64,000 bases of DNA from Peptacetobacter hominis. Its GTDB lineage: Bacteria > Bacillota > Clostridia > Peptostreptococcales > Peptostreptococcaceae. The position numbers were made by a program, and so were the translations under genes. Position 1 is the stretch's first letter, and each line of letters begins with the position of its first letter. Shown here in pieces: positions 36,739 through 45,852 of this stretch. The stretch is taken from NCBI RefSeq assembly GCF_006861675.1, contig NZ_SGJB01000008.1:1-64000 (forward strand), given 5' to 3'. Under the pieces are notes generated by a model. It searched no databases. It was not told the origin of the DNA and saw nothing but the letters and a program-made list of their open reading frames with translations.

Positions 36739-37475
36739 TATTCTTCCTCCACAAAACTTTTTCCAAAAATATTCTCAAGTGCTGCTCTTGCTGCATCCTG
36801 TTCAGCTTCTTTTTTACTTTTTCCACTTCCACTTCCAAGACTTTTTTCATTTACTCCGGCCATCATTACAAAAGTCTTGTTGTGGTCAGGACCAATCTCT
36901 TCTATAAGTCTATACCATATATTACTTGCTCCATTTTTCTGAAGTTCCTCCTGAAGCTGAGTCTTGTAATCCTTGTACATTTTTCCATCAATAGAATCTT
37001 TTATTATATTTCTAAGATTTGAAAGTATAAACTTTGATGCAGGCTCCATTCCTCCATCAAGATAAATAGATGCAATAAGCGCCTCAAATGCATCTGCAAG
37101 AATAGATTTTCTCTCTCTTCCACCTGTGATTTCCTCTCCCTTTCCAAGAAGAAGGTGACTTCCAAGATCTATTTTTCTGGCAGCTCTGCTTAACGACTCT
37201 TCACATACTATATTTGCTCTAAGTTTTGTAAGTTCCCCCTCCGGAACAGATGTTTCTTTTTTGAATATATAATCACTTATTACAATTCCAAGTACAGAGT
37301 CTCCTAAAAACTCCATTCTTTCATTGTATCTGAAATTTTTATTTTCATTGGAATATGAACTGTGAGTAAGTGCTTCAAGTACATAATCTCTATTTTTAAA
37401 TCTATATCCTATGACATCTTCAAGGCTGTCTATATTTTCCTTTATCTCTCTGAATGAAATATCATTTCCACTCAT
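36738..37475 (-). CDS. rnc: Ribonuclease III
   Basis: Double-strand-specific RNase that processes rRNA precursors. The signature NERMEFLGDSVLGIVIS is present, with later acidic residues in ILADAFEALIASIYLDGG. A C-terminal double-stranded RNA-binding domain begins DYKTQLQEELQKNG and ends GKSKKEAEQDAARAALE. The frame opens at 37517, but ATG 37475 has GGAGG seven bases upstream (245 residues). Confidence 0.96.
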   Translation of the reverse strand: MSGNDISFREIKENIDSLEDVIGYRFKNRDYVLEALTHSSYSNENKNFRYNERMEFLGDSVLGIVISDYIFKKETSVPEGELTKLRANIVCEESLSRAARKIDLGSHLLLGKGEEITGGRERKSILADAFEALIASIYLDGGMEPASKFILSNLRNIIKDSIDGKMYKDYKTQLQEELQKNGASNIWYRLIEEIGPDHNKTFVMMAGVNEKSLGSGSGKSKKEAEQDAARAALENIFGKSFVEEE

Positions 37476-37541
37476 ACACAAACCTCCCTCTATTAATAAT
37501 ATATTTATCTGTATCATTTATTATCATCAATTGTATCATAA

Positions 37542-37580
37542 AAAAATGCCTATGAAACAGAAAATCTCATAGGCATTTTT
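37542..37580 (-). terminator. Terminator of the acidic zinc-ribbon gene
   Basis: A 14-bp perfect stem, AAAAATGCCTATGA (37542-37555) with TCATAGGCATTTTT (37567-37580), and a T run on the minus strand lie before rnc. Confidence 0.92.
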
Positions 37581-37599
37581 CAATTGCACATAAATTAGA

Positions 37600-38139
37600 C
37601 TATTCTTCTTCACAGCAGCAGTCACATGATGAACACTCGTCTTCATCTTCATCATCGAAATCTTCTGCAGAAAGAATTACTTCATCACAATAAGGACATA
37701 TTATATCTACATCGTCATCGTAAAGTTCATCTTCATCAATTTCCACTAATTCACCGCAATATGGGCATTCCATTTCTATATAGCTGTAGTCTTCGTCGTC
37801 ATCTTCAAACTCTTCATCAAGATCATCATATAAGTCGTCAAGCTCATCTTCCATATCTTCAACTTCTTCAACAAGATCATCAAAATCTTCTGTAAGGTCG
37901 TCAAAGTCTTCTGCAAGCTCCTCAAACTCATCAAATAAATCAGCAAGATCTGAATCCATTTCTTCAACATATTCACGAAGATCTCTATTTTCAGCCTGAA
38001 GTCTATCCATTGCATCAGCGAAATGTCCAAGAGTTTCTATAACTTTTGTCATCACCTTTCCAGTGTTGCCGTCTGCAGCTATTTCCATTCCCTCAGCTAA
38101 TCCTTTTAGATACGCAACGTCTTCTTTTAAATGTTTCAT
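37600..38139 (-). CDS. Acidic coiled-coil protein with tandem CPYC zinc ribbon (CD1247-like)
   Basis: Function unknown. Residues 1-50 form a conserved-looking helical start (VAYLKGLAEGMEIA). Residues 55-120 are an extremely acidic coiled coil with heptad-like repeats such as DDLTEDFDDLVEEVEDMEDE. A zinc ribbon follows with CPYC at 125-128 and 148-151. The tail is CSSCDCCCEEE, giving nine cysteines in all. The N-terminus and the place between efp and rnc match the protein I know as CD1247 in C. difficile. It is preceded by efp and ends at a strong terminator. A metal-handling or nucleic-acid-mimic role can be imagined but is not shown. Confidence 0.75.
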   Translation of the reverse strand: MKHLKEDVAYLKGLAEGMEIAADGNTGKVMTKVIETLGHFADAMDRLQAENRDLREYVEEMDSDLADLFDEFEELAEDFDDLTEDFDDLVEEVEDMEDELDDLYDDLDEEFEDDDEDYSYIEMECPYCGELVEIDEDELYDDDVDIICPYCDEVILSAEDFDDEDEDECSSCDCCCEEE

Positions 38140-38209
38140 GTAATACCCCTCGCCTTCATTTTTATTTAATCAGAGAGTCATATACAAAGACTCTTCAATT
38201 ATAAATTAA

Positions 38210-38773
38210 TTAGTTGTTTACTCTTGATAGATATTCACCTGTTCTTGTGTCTATTTTTATCTTGTCTCCTTCGTTTATGAATAAAGGAACCTGTACTACT
38301 GCACCAGTTTCAACTGTAGCTGATTTAGTTACGTTACTTGCAGTATCTCCTTTTATTCCTGGCTCAGTTTCAGTTACTTCAAGCTCAACAAAGTTTGGTC
38401 CTTCTACCTGGAATGGGCTTCCCTGGAAGAATCTTATTGTAGCTATTTCATTTTCTTTCATGAATTTTATAGCATCTTCAACCCGCTCATAATCTAGAGG
38501 TATCTGATCATAAGTTTCTTCATCCATGAAGTAGTATAATTCACCGTCATTGTATAGATACTGCATCTGCTTAGTTTCTATCTGAGCTTTAGGGAATTTA
38601 TCACTTGGGTTGAAAGCTTCCTCTCTTATAGCTCCTGTTATAAGGTTTTTATATTTTGTTCTTACGAAAGCTGCACCTTTTCCAGGTTTAACGTGCTGGA
38701 AATCAACAACTAGACATGGCTGTCCGTCTTTTTCAAAAGTTACACCTTTTCTAAATTCACTTGCTGTTACCAT
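38210..38773 (-). CDS. efp: Elongation factor P
   Basis: Rescues ribosomes stalled at proline stretches. The N-terminal KOW-like domain has [19 protein letters not shown] and the tip loop [10 protein letters not shown] with K32, the residue that is modified in several bacteria. Two OB domains follow, ending [14 protein letters not shown]. The length is 187 residues. A small GC-rich hairpin (AACCG/CGGTT) lies upstream near 38805; no clear promoter was assigned. Confidence 0.97.
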   Translation of the reverse strand: MVTASEFRKGVTFEKDGQPCLVVDFQHVKPGKGAAFVRTKYKNLITGAIREEAFNPSDKFPKAQIETKQMQYLYNDGELYYFMDEETYDQIPLDYERVEDAIKFMKENEIATIRFFQGSPFQVEGPNFVELEVTETEPGIKGDTASNVTKSATVETGAVVQVPLFINEGDKIKIDTRTGEYLSRVNN

Positions 38774-38962
38774 ATTGTCCCTCCATATAATTAAATATTA
38801 AAACCGCATCGGTTAAACTATATTATGCCTTTTTATAAGAATTCATAATACTTCTAATATCATAATATCATATATGGCACGTTATTAACAAGTATTTTAA
38901 TGCTTTAGGTATTTATTTTAAGTACTTCCGAATTAATTTCATATTTAGCATATTACGTATCT

Positions 38963-39496
38963 TTAATTTCTAACATTTCTCATTCTAATCGATATAAATT
39001 TTTCGTATAAACTATCATCCAGTTTCATTACAAGCTTTAGTTCTACTGTTTTTCCTACTTTATACTGTCTTACCTGTAGAGTATCTATATATGTACCTAT
39101 TTCGTATACACTTCCTCCCTTATGAACAGATATTTTATTATTTGAGGAAGAAATCCTTATAGATAATTTTTCATTATATATTGTTCCCGATTCATTTTTT
39201 AGATACTGAGATAACTCTATTCTATCTATGTTTCTAAACTCCTCATCAGCTGATATTATTGTATTTCCCTTGTAAAATTTTATCGACTCCGAATTTCTCA
39301 TCTCTCTTTTTATAAATCGTTCAATCTCATTTGCCTGTTCGTACAATTCCACATAACAATCATCTTTTTCTATAATTTTTGTTGAATTTTCCATAGCTGA
39401 TGCCACAGAAAGCATAACACAAAGGGATATACATATCGAAATCGCAGCTTCTACAAAAATATATCCCTTTCTTTTCTTTATATACTTTTTATTCAT
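38963..39496 (-). CDS. Prepilin-like protein (minor pilin candidate)
   Basis: Type IV prepilin-like protein of 177 residues. The N-terminus has a basic leader, then the cleavage motif KRKG|YIFVE with Glu at mature position 5, followed by the hydrophobic helix AAISICISLCVMLSVASAM. The remainder is a hydrophilic globular domain of unknown fold. It is the last of four pilin-like genes between aroE and efp. The start overlaps the preceding gene's stop by one base. Comparable clusters exist at this site in C. difficile; the rest of the pilus machinery is not in the window. Confidence 0.8.
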   Translation of the reverse strand: MNKKYIKKRKGYIFVEAAISICISLCVMLSVASAMENSTKIIEKDDCYVELYEQANEIERFIKREMRNSESIKFYKGNTIISADEEFRNIDRIELSQYLKNESGTIYNEKLSIRISSSNNKISVHKGGSVYEIGTYIDTLQVRQYKVGKTVELKLVMKLDDSLYEKFISIRMRNVRN

Positions 39497-39918
39497 TATT
39501 TCTCCTCCTTTAAAAGAATTCTCCCTGTTGGAGGAGTGATGGTTATTGTCCTGTTTATATCTCCAGGACCTTCTATATATACAGTTCCTGCATCAGGACA
39601 ACTTCCGGATTCTCTGAACTCTATTTCACTCTTTCTGTATCTCGATTTTATACCTTTTGGAAAATATACTGTCTTTTTCGTACTATTAAAATCCCTTATC
39701 TTGTATCCATATCCATCCTTATCATTAAAAAATCTGAGTTTATATCCACTTCTACCAGATACTGCACAATTTTTAACATACCTTATATCAGAACATAACA
39801 TACCTGCCCGACCTCTGTTTATTGCATCACTATTGTCTGAAAATACTACAGCTGTACTTAAAAGCATAACCGCCAGTACATATCCGATTATAAGTTCTGT
39901 AAGATTCAAAAAACTCAC
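39496..39918 (-). CDS. Pseudopilin-like protein with degenerate leader
   Basis: Predicted 140-residue pseudopilin. The N-terminal region LNLTELIIGYVLAVMLL resembles the conserved pilin helix, with Glu at the expected fifth position, but almost no leader peptide precedes it. The start is GTG 39918 or TTG 39909 (GAGGGG upstream), and an in-frame stop lies two codons before the GTG. The C-terminal part (IEFRESGSCPDAGTVYIEG) resembles FimT/GspH-type minor pseudopilins. Translation appears coupled to its neighbours. Confidence 0.65.
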   Translation of the reverse strand: MSFLNLTELIIGYVLAVMLLSTAVVFSDNSDAINRGRAGMLCSDIRYVKNCAVSGRSGYKLRFFNDKDGYGYKIRDFNSTKKTVYFPKGIKSRYRKSEIEFRESGSCPDAGTVYIEGPGDINRTITITPPTGRILLKEEK

Positions 39919-39924
39919 CCCTCA

Positions 39925-40569
39925 TCAGTACTCCCTATCTATTCGGAATACAATTGCATCCTCTGCATTATAATGCTCTACTGTTTCTGCATCTTCAATC
40001 CGATCTATTTCTTCATCCGTTTTTTCTTCATTATTTACCCCGGTCGCACTTTCTTCATTATTATTCTTTTGATTTTCTTCTTCCGGTTCTTTTTCTTCCT
40101 CTTCTTTAAACAGATTGTATAAATCTACATTTACCTGAATATCCTTTTTTACATCTTTATTTGTACAGCTGCATATAATTATAAATTTGTACCGTCCGGA
40201 ACCATTTTGTATTATTTCTCCATTCTGTACTTTTATCTTTGCTCCTTCTATCGGTATGATTTCACTATTTTCTATATATTCGATATATTCATTTCTTCCA
40301 GCTGTGCTTTCTATAAGACTTTTAAACTGACCTCTTTTTGAACATCTGTCATAAAATGATTGTGTAATTTCTATTACCCTTGCTTTGACTACTATAGAAA
40401 CTCCTTCTGCTCTTCTCAGGATATTTTCAGACTCTACTACCATATTCCTTGATATATACCGACTTTTTATCCTTTCATGCACAGAGATACACATCACTGT
40501 TATAAGTGTCAAAACTACAAGAGATGCTATACATACACTTCCTTTTCTTTTATGCGGATATTTTTTCAT
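39925..40569 (-). CDS. PilX-like membrane-anchored minor pilin candidate
   Basis: A 214-residue protein with a basic leader and KRKG|SVCIASLVVLTLITVMCI, the pattern of PilX-type minor pilins, without Glu at position 5. The middle is hydrophilic, and residues about 150-200 are a Glu/Asn-rich low-complexity stretch, unusual for a pilin. Its start overlaps the preceding pilin-like gene by 20 bp. Identification rests on the N-terminus and on context. Confidence 0.6.
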   Translation of the reverse strand: MKKYPHKRKGSVCIASLVVLTLITVMCISVHERIKSRYISRNMVVESENILRRAEGVSIVVKARVIEITQSFYDRCSKRGQFKSLIESTAGRNEYIEYIENSEIIPIEGAKIKVQNGEIIQNGSGRYKFIIICSCTNKDVKKDIQVNVDLYNLFKEEEEKEPEEENQKNNNEESATGVNNEEKTDEEIDRIEDAETVEHYNAEDAIVFRIDREY

Positions 40570-40912
40570 ATCCTTCCACCTCTATTCTATAATATCCATC
40601 ATCTATGACAACTTCCGCTTTGTATATATCCCTTTTTTCATCGATACATAATATCCTGCATATAGCCTTATATCCCTCTTCTGTGTTCAGTATGTATACA
40701 CCTGGATTTGTATTTATTCCATTTTCTATATCCTCAAGCATAATATTCAGTTCTCTTTCAGCTACATATACATAATCATTTTTTTCTATGCTGTCTGATG
40801 TCGAGTCTGATAAATCATATACCGATACAGATAACATATATACTATCAATATCATCACTGATAGCGCCGCCAGTGAGTCAATTACTACAAAACCATTTCT
40901 TCTATTTTTCAG
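40550..40912 (-). CDS. Prepilin-like protein with unresolved start
   Basis: The obvious start, GTG 40858, gives a 102-residue protein that begins inside a hydrophobic helix. Reading upstream in the same frame gives KNRRNG|FVVIDSLAALSV, an excellent class III prepilin leader, with Asp instead of Glu at position 5. No ATG, GTG or TTG precedes it before the in-frame stop; CTG 40912 is the nearest plausible start and has no clear Shine-Dalgarno sequence. The extension begins only 11 bases after the aroE stop, so re-initiation after aroE or a frameshift is possible. Confidence 0.6.
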   Translation of the reverse strand: MKNRRNGFVVIDSLAALSVMILIVYMLSVSVYDLSDSTSDSIEKNDYVYVAERELNIMLEDIENGINTNPGVYILNTEEGYKAICRILCIDEKRDIYKAEVVIDDGYYRIEVEGYEKISA

Positions 40913-40922
40913 TATTAGATTT

Positions 40923-41798
40923 TTAGATATTGTTTTTATATTTATTCCGGCTTTTATTTACAATCATCTCCCTCAATTCTTTTGCTGTATCCTTGTCTAT
41001 AATACACTCATTCCATATTTCAAATGCTGTTATTCCCTGATTTATAAGCATCTCTATTCCATAAATTGTATCAAGTGAATTTTTTTCAGCCCATTTTATA
41101 AATTCAGTACGGTGTGGTTTGTAGACTATGTCATATACAACAGTATCTGATGATACAGATATACCAGCATCTACTGGACAATCATCACTTTCCATACCCA
41201 CTGATGTTGTATTTATCAGAAAATCAGCATTTTCTATATCTTCTTTTGATACTGATTCTGATGATATAGACACAGATATTTCAAAATTTACATCCAATAT
41301 ATCCTTTATTATCTGTGCCTTTTCTATACTTCTGTTTCTCAGCTCTATATGTCCCGCTCCCTCTGATGCCAATTCAACTGCTATACTTCTGCACGCACCA
41401 CCTGCTCCAAGTATAATTATTTTTTTCCCTTTTATTTCGTAGCCCCTGTCCTTTATCGCCTTTACAAATCCAGTTCCATCTGTATTGTATCCTTTTAGAA
41501 TACCACCTATATTTTTGACAGTATTTACTGCTCCTATTATCTTTGCATTTTCATCTATCTCATCGAGAAATTCCATAATATCAATTTTGTGAGGTATTGT
41601 AACATTGAATCCCCCTATATCCATAAGTTTCACAGCATCGATGAATCTTTTTAGATTTTCCTTTTCTATTCTATTGCACATATATACACCATTTATATTT
41701 TCTCTATCAAAAAGATAATTGTGTATATCTGGAGATAAACTGTTAGAAACAGGATCTCCTATCAGGCAGTAAAGTCTAGTATCCGCATTTATATTCAT
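40923..41798 (-). CDS. aroE: Shikimate dehydrogenase
   Basis: NADP-dependent reduction of 3-dehydroshikimate in aromatic amino acid biosynthesis. Substrate-binding motifs SNSLSPDIHN and NVTIPHKIDIM (catalytic Lys) are present. The dinucleotide-binding loop is ILGAGGACRSIAVEL, and NTTSVGM and YGIEMLINQG are conserved. The length is 291 residues. It heads the pilin-like operon and has an isolated position with respect to other aro genes, a context also seen in C. difficile. Confidence 0.95.
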   Translation of the reverse strand: MNINADTRLYCLIGDPVSNSLSPDIHNYLFDRENINGVYMCNRIEKENLKRFIDAVKLMDIGGFNVTIPHKIDIMEFLDEIDENAKIIGAVNTVKNIGGILKGYNTDGTGFVKAIKDRGYEIKGKKIIILGAGGACRSIAVELASEGAGHIELRNRSIEKAQIIKDILDVNFEISVSISSESVSKEDIENADFLINTTSVGMESDDCPVDAGISVSSDTVVYDIVYKPHRTEFIKWAEKNSLDTIYGIEMLINQGITAFEIWNECIIDKDTAKELREMIVNKSRNKYKNNI

Positions 41799-41870
41799 AT
41801 TGTTCTCCTTTCATATCTATTATCGACCGTTTTTTTATTTTTATTCATAAATAAAGTATATCATACAAAA

Positions 41871-41901
41871 TAAGGACCACATTGTATTAATGTGATCCTT
41901 A
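41871..41901 (-). terminator. Terminator of the AhpF-like gene
   Basis: TAAGGA and CACATT (41871-41883) pair with AATGTG and TCCTTA (41889-41901) past one mismatch, followed by TTATTTTG on the minus strand. Confidence 0.75.
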
Positions 41902-41919
41902 TCTTTATATTTATTATAC

Positions 41920-43536
41920 TTATATACTAGCCAGTATCTCTGATATTTCTGTTATATTTTTCTTTCCAAACATTACCTGTTCATCGTTTATTATCATGCA
42001 TGGTACACTCATTATACTGTATCTGTTTTTAAGTTCTTCAAAATGCATTATATCGTATATACTTACATTTATATTTTTGTTTAATGATGCTGCCCTCTGA
42101 ACTGCCATTACAAGTTCAGGGCACATTGTGCACGAAAGTGATATAGCTATTTTTATATCTATATTCTTGTCAATAGATTCAATCTTCTCTTTAATTTTTG
42201 AATCTATCGGCTGTCCAGGGCCTGCTGCATTGTACAGTGCTATTATAAATGAATTGAACTCATGACCTCCTGGAACTGCACAGTATCTTATACCCGTATA
42301 TTCTCCATTTCCATTGTATATCATCATTGATGATGGCTCATCATCAGAAATTTCCTCATATACAAATTTTATCTTGCCACACAGTTTTGAAAACTCCTCA
42401 GAAAAACCTTTCAACTCATTTGAAAATGCTGTGTTATTCAGATTTACTTTTACAGTTATATTATTTTCAAACTTCTCAAATACAGGTTTTAGAGATTCCT
42501 TTATATTGTCGTCTATAAATGAGTCTGAAGATATGTTCTCAGAAGTTTCTTTGTTTACTTCTGGCTTTGATTTTTTCATAGGTTCTCTTTTTATGCCGTA
42601 TTTTCTGTGAACAGCGTATATGTCTTTTTCAAGAGATGTGGCTGCAATTGCTCCATCTGAAACAGCAGTTACAACCTGTCTAAGATTTTTTATACATATA
42701 TCTCCGGCTCCATATACTGCGTCCTCAGAAGTTTTCTGATTTCTGTCTGTTACAAGATATCCCCTTTCGTCTGTTTCAAGTACATCTTTGAATAATTTAT
42801 TTGCTGGTTCATATCCGGCAAATACAAACATTCCAAAATTCTCTCCGTTTTGAGAATCATATCTGTATATTTTCCCTTCTTTTTTGTCTTCAAATACAGC
42901 GTACTGAAGAGATGACTCTCCACCTACTTCTTTTACTTCTGTATTGTACCTTACTTCTATCAGATCATTTTTAAGAACTTCTTCTACAATAGACTCGGCA
43001 CAAGTAAAACTTTCACCTCTTACAAGAATAGTTACCTTTCTGGCGTATTTTGTAAGAAATATCGCTTCTTCGGCAGCTGCAAATCCACCACCTACTACAA
43101 ATACTTCCTTGCCGGTGAAAAACTCACCGTCGCACGTTGCACAGTAGGCAACTCCTCTTCCTCTGAATTCTTCTTCGCCCTTAAATCCAGCTCTTCTAGG
43201 CGATGCTCCCGTTGCAAGTACTATACCGTATGTTTCTATTTCGCCTTTATCAGTATATATTTTTTTGACTTCCCCGCTGAAATCTATTTTTTCGACCTGT
43301 GCAAGCATAAACTCCGCTCCGAAGTTTTCCGCCTGTATTCTCATCCCTTCAGTAAGCTTTTTACCATCTGTACTTATAATCCCCGGATAGTTTACAACCT
43401 CAGAAGTTATAGTTATCTGTCCTCCAAATTTTTCTTTTTCTATTACAAGTACAGTGTACTGAGCTCTTGCAAGGTATATGGCAGCTGCAAAACCTGCCGC
43501 ACCTCCACCGATTACTACAGCATCGTATTTTACCAT
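41920..43536 (-). CDS. Peroxiredoxin reductase, domain-swapped AhpF-like
   Basis: Flavoprotein that probably reduces the adjacent AhpC with NAD(P)H. Residues 1-310 are a thioredoxin reductase-type module: FAD loop AVVIGGGAAGFAAA, redox pair C132/C135 in CATCDGEFF, and NAD(P) loop VVGGGFAAAEEA. After a linker, residues about 350-538 resemble the AhpF N-terminal double-thioredoxin domain, with C479/C482 in SCTMCPELVMAVQ. In classical AhpF this domain is at the other end. The frame opens at 43578, but GGAGGG lies before ATG 43536, giving MVKYDAVVIGGG. It is co-transcribed with eno and ahpC. Confidence 0.9.
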   Translation of the reverse strand: MVKYDAVVIGGGAAGFAAAIYLARAQYTVLVIEKEKFGGQITITSEVVNYPGIISTDGKKLTEGMRIQAENFGAEFMLAQVEKIDFSGEVKKIYTDKGEIETYGIVLATGASPRRAGFKGEEEFRGRGVAYCATCDGEFFTGKEVFVVGGGFAAAEEAIFLTKYARKVTILVRGESFTCAESIVEEVLKNDLIEVRYNTEVKEVGGESSLQYAVFEDKKEGKIYRYDSQNGENFGMFVFAGYEPANKLFKDVLETDERGYLVTDRNQKTSEDAVYGAGDICIKNLRQVVTAVSDGAIAATSLEKDIYAVHRKYGIKREPMKKSKPEVNKETSENISSDSFIDDNIKESLKPVFEKFENNITVKVNLNNTAFSNELKGFSEEFSKLCGKIKFVYEEISDDEPSSMMIYNGNGEYTGIRYCAVPGGHEFNSFIIALYNAAGPGQPIDSKIKEKIESIDKNIDIKIAISLSCTMCPELVMAVQRAASLNKNINVSIYDIMHFEELKNRYSIMSVPCMIINDEQVMFGKKNITEISEILASI

Positions 43537-43556
43537 AAAATCCCTCCTATATTTAA

Positions 43557-43580
43557 GGGCGGCACCTGATGATGCCACCC
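43557..43580 (-). other. Intercistronic hairpin between ahpC and the reductase
   Basis: GGGCGGCA (43557-43564) pairs with TGCCACCC (43573-43580) with one C-A mismatch. No T run follows on the minus strand, so it is not a typical terminator. It could stabilise ahpC mRNA or set the ratio of the two proteins. Confidence 0.5.
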
Positions 43581-43589
43581 CACTCTTTT

Positions 43590-44153
43590 TTATAAAAGTC
43601 CTACAAGATCAAGACTTGGTTTTAATGTTTCAGCACCTGGCTTCCATTTTGCAGGGCAAACTTCATCTCCATGCTCTGCAACAAACTGAGATGCCTGTAC
43701 TCTTCTGAATATTTCCTCTGCATTTCTTCCTATATTTCCTGCTATAACCTCGTATGCAACTATTTCTCCCTCAGGGTTTACTATAAAGTCTCCTCTTTCA
43801 GCTATTCCCTGATCTTCTATCATTACATCGAAATCTCTTGCAAGTTTTCCTGTAGGATCTGCAAGCATTGCGTACTGTATTTTCTTTATTCTATCTGAAG
43901 CATCGTGCCATGCTTTGTGTACAAAATGTGTATCGCATGATACTGAATATATATCACAGCCTATAGACTGGAAATCCTCGTATTTATCTGCAAGGTCTTC
44001 AAGCTCTGTTGGGCAAACAAACGTGAAGTCCGCTGGATAGAAGAAGAATAAACTCCATCTTCCTTTTATATCCTCAAGTGTAACCTCTTTGAATTCACCG
44101 TTTACATAGGCCTGAACCTTAAAATCACTTACTTTTTTTCCTATTAATGACAT
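43590..44153 (-). CDS. ahpC: Alkyl hydroperoxide reductase AhpC (2-Cys peroxiredoxin)
   Basis: Peroxiredoxin that reduces hydrogen peroxide and organic peroxides. The peroxidatic cysteine is in DFTFVCPTELEDLADKY and the resolving cysteine in HGDEVCPAKWKPG, typical of 2-Cys enzymes. The 187-residue length matches AhpC. It lies 22 bp after eno with AGGAGG and is followed by its likely reductase, so oxidative defence is tied to a glycolytic gene. It is an expected need for a strict anaerobe meeting oxygen. Confidence 0.97.
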   Translation of the reverse strand: MSLIGKKVSDFKVQAYVNGEFKEVTLEDIKGRWSLFFFYPADFTFVCPTELEDLADKYEDFQSIGCDIYSVSCDTHFVHKAWHDASDRIKKIQYAMLADPTGKLARDFDVMIEDQGIAERGDFIVNPEGEIVAYEVIAGNIGRNAEEIFRRVQASQFVAEHGDEVCPAKWKPGAETLKPSLDLVGLL

Positions 44154-44175
44154 AGTATTCCTCCTTTTGATTTTA

Positions 44176-45592
<1,417 letters not shown>

Positions 45593-45598
45593 ATACTT

Positions 45599-45627
45599 AA
45601 AATAGCATTTTTAAAAAGCACTGTCAA
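45599..45627 (-). promoter_or_regulatory. Promoter of eno-ahpC
   Basis: TTGACA (45627-45622), a 17-bp spacer and TATTTT (45604-45599). A CodY-like sequence, AATTTTCAGAAGAGT, with two mismatches lies at 45663-45677. Confidence 0.6.
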
Positions 45628-45801
45628 TGATATTAATTATCATTTTCTATTATATTGTGATAAATTTTCAGAAGAGTAAAATGATTAAATTTTTATAATA
45701 AGGGTACAGATGCTTTTGTATAGATTTTAAAAATATATAATTATCTTATAAAGTTTCATATATATACTATTGATATAGGTTTTTATATTCACTCCAATAA
45801 A

Positions 45802-45835
45802 AAAATAGCCCCTTATTTTCATAAAAGGCTATTTT
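45802..45835 (-). terminator. Terminator of trhP
   Basis: The stem AAAATAGCC (45802-45810) pairs with GGCTATTTT (45827-45835), with CCTT/AAGG pairing inside and a T run on the minus strand. It ends the mltG-trmR-trhP unit. Confidence 0.88.
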
Positions 45836-45852
45836 CTATTTATTATTTATCT

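Noticed and set aside
38174..38194. Hairpin AGAGTC/GACTCT after efp as a terminator
   Set aside because: The stem is only six base pairs and no T run follows on the minus strand, so I did not list it.
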